This document shows, piece by piece, positions 5,463 through 5,472 of a stretch of DNA of 5,472 nt. Source of the stretch: Erysipelotrichaceae bacterium (GTDB lineage: Bacteria; Bacillota_I; Bacilli_A; Erysipelotrichales; Erysipelotrichaceae); the NCBI GenBank assembly GCA_024681275.1, contig JAILBD010000216.1, positions 1 through 5,472 on the forward strand, read 5' to 3'. How positions within the stretch are numbered: the first letter of the stretch is position 1; each line of letters begins with the position of its first letter. The translations under genes were made by a program, and so were the position numbers. The notes beneath the pieces were generated by a model that saw only the letters and a program-made list of their open reading frames with translations, had not been told where the DNA came from and made no database searches.

Positions 5463-5472
5463 CAGAATTACG

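Overview
The window reads as a stretch of Bacillota (Firmicutes) chromosome. The clues are strong GGAGG-type ribosome binding sites, a Gram-positive style lipoprotein signal, compact intrinsic terminators and proteins whose closest family relatives are typical of anaerobic gut Firmicutes. An erysipelotrichial or clostridial host fits best, but that is an inference from style and was not tested. Base composition is roughly balanced, and the tetranucleotide GATC is strikingly frequent throughout. No mobile element, RNA gene, CRISPR array or phage signature was seen.

Layout from left to right: (1) a minus-strand gene for a six-helix Pr6Pr-like membrane protein (5-589); (2) a divergent intergenic region (590-714) with a plausible plus-strand promoter whose predicted start point lies only about 8 bases before the next gene; (3) a plus-strand half-size ABC exporter (715-2442); (4) a convergent junction with two separate intrinsic terminators, one per strand, the minus-strand one lying over the end of the ABC gene; (5) a minus-strand run read in the order lipoprotein (5328-4270), FmdA/AmdA-family amidohydrolase (4200-3262), Cof-type HAD hydrolase (3261-2494); (6) a leader of about 120 bases (5329-5449) with two inverted repeats and a consensus -10 box at the right edge.

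The amidase and HAD genes abut exactly (stop codon then start codon) and are very likely translated from one mRNA. A terminator-like hairpin separates the lipoprotein gene from the amidase gene and ends only 5 bases before the amidase Shine-Dalgarno sequence. The amidase-HAD pair is therefore probably fed by partial read-through, or by a weak promoter near the end of the lipoprotein gene. No shared pathway for the three minus-strand products is evident.

The most unusual gene is the lipoprotein. It combines a DUF4430 / transcobalamin C-terminal-like domain, a charged linker and two tandem repeats, each carrying a cystatin-like QxVxG motif. The other proteins belong to recognisable families, although their substrates cannot be read from the sequence.
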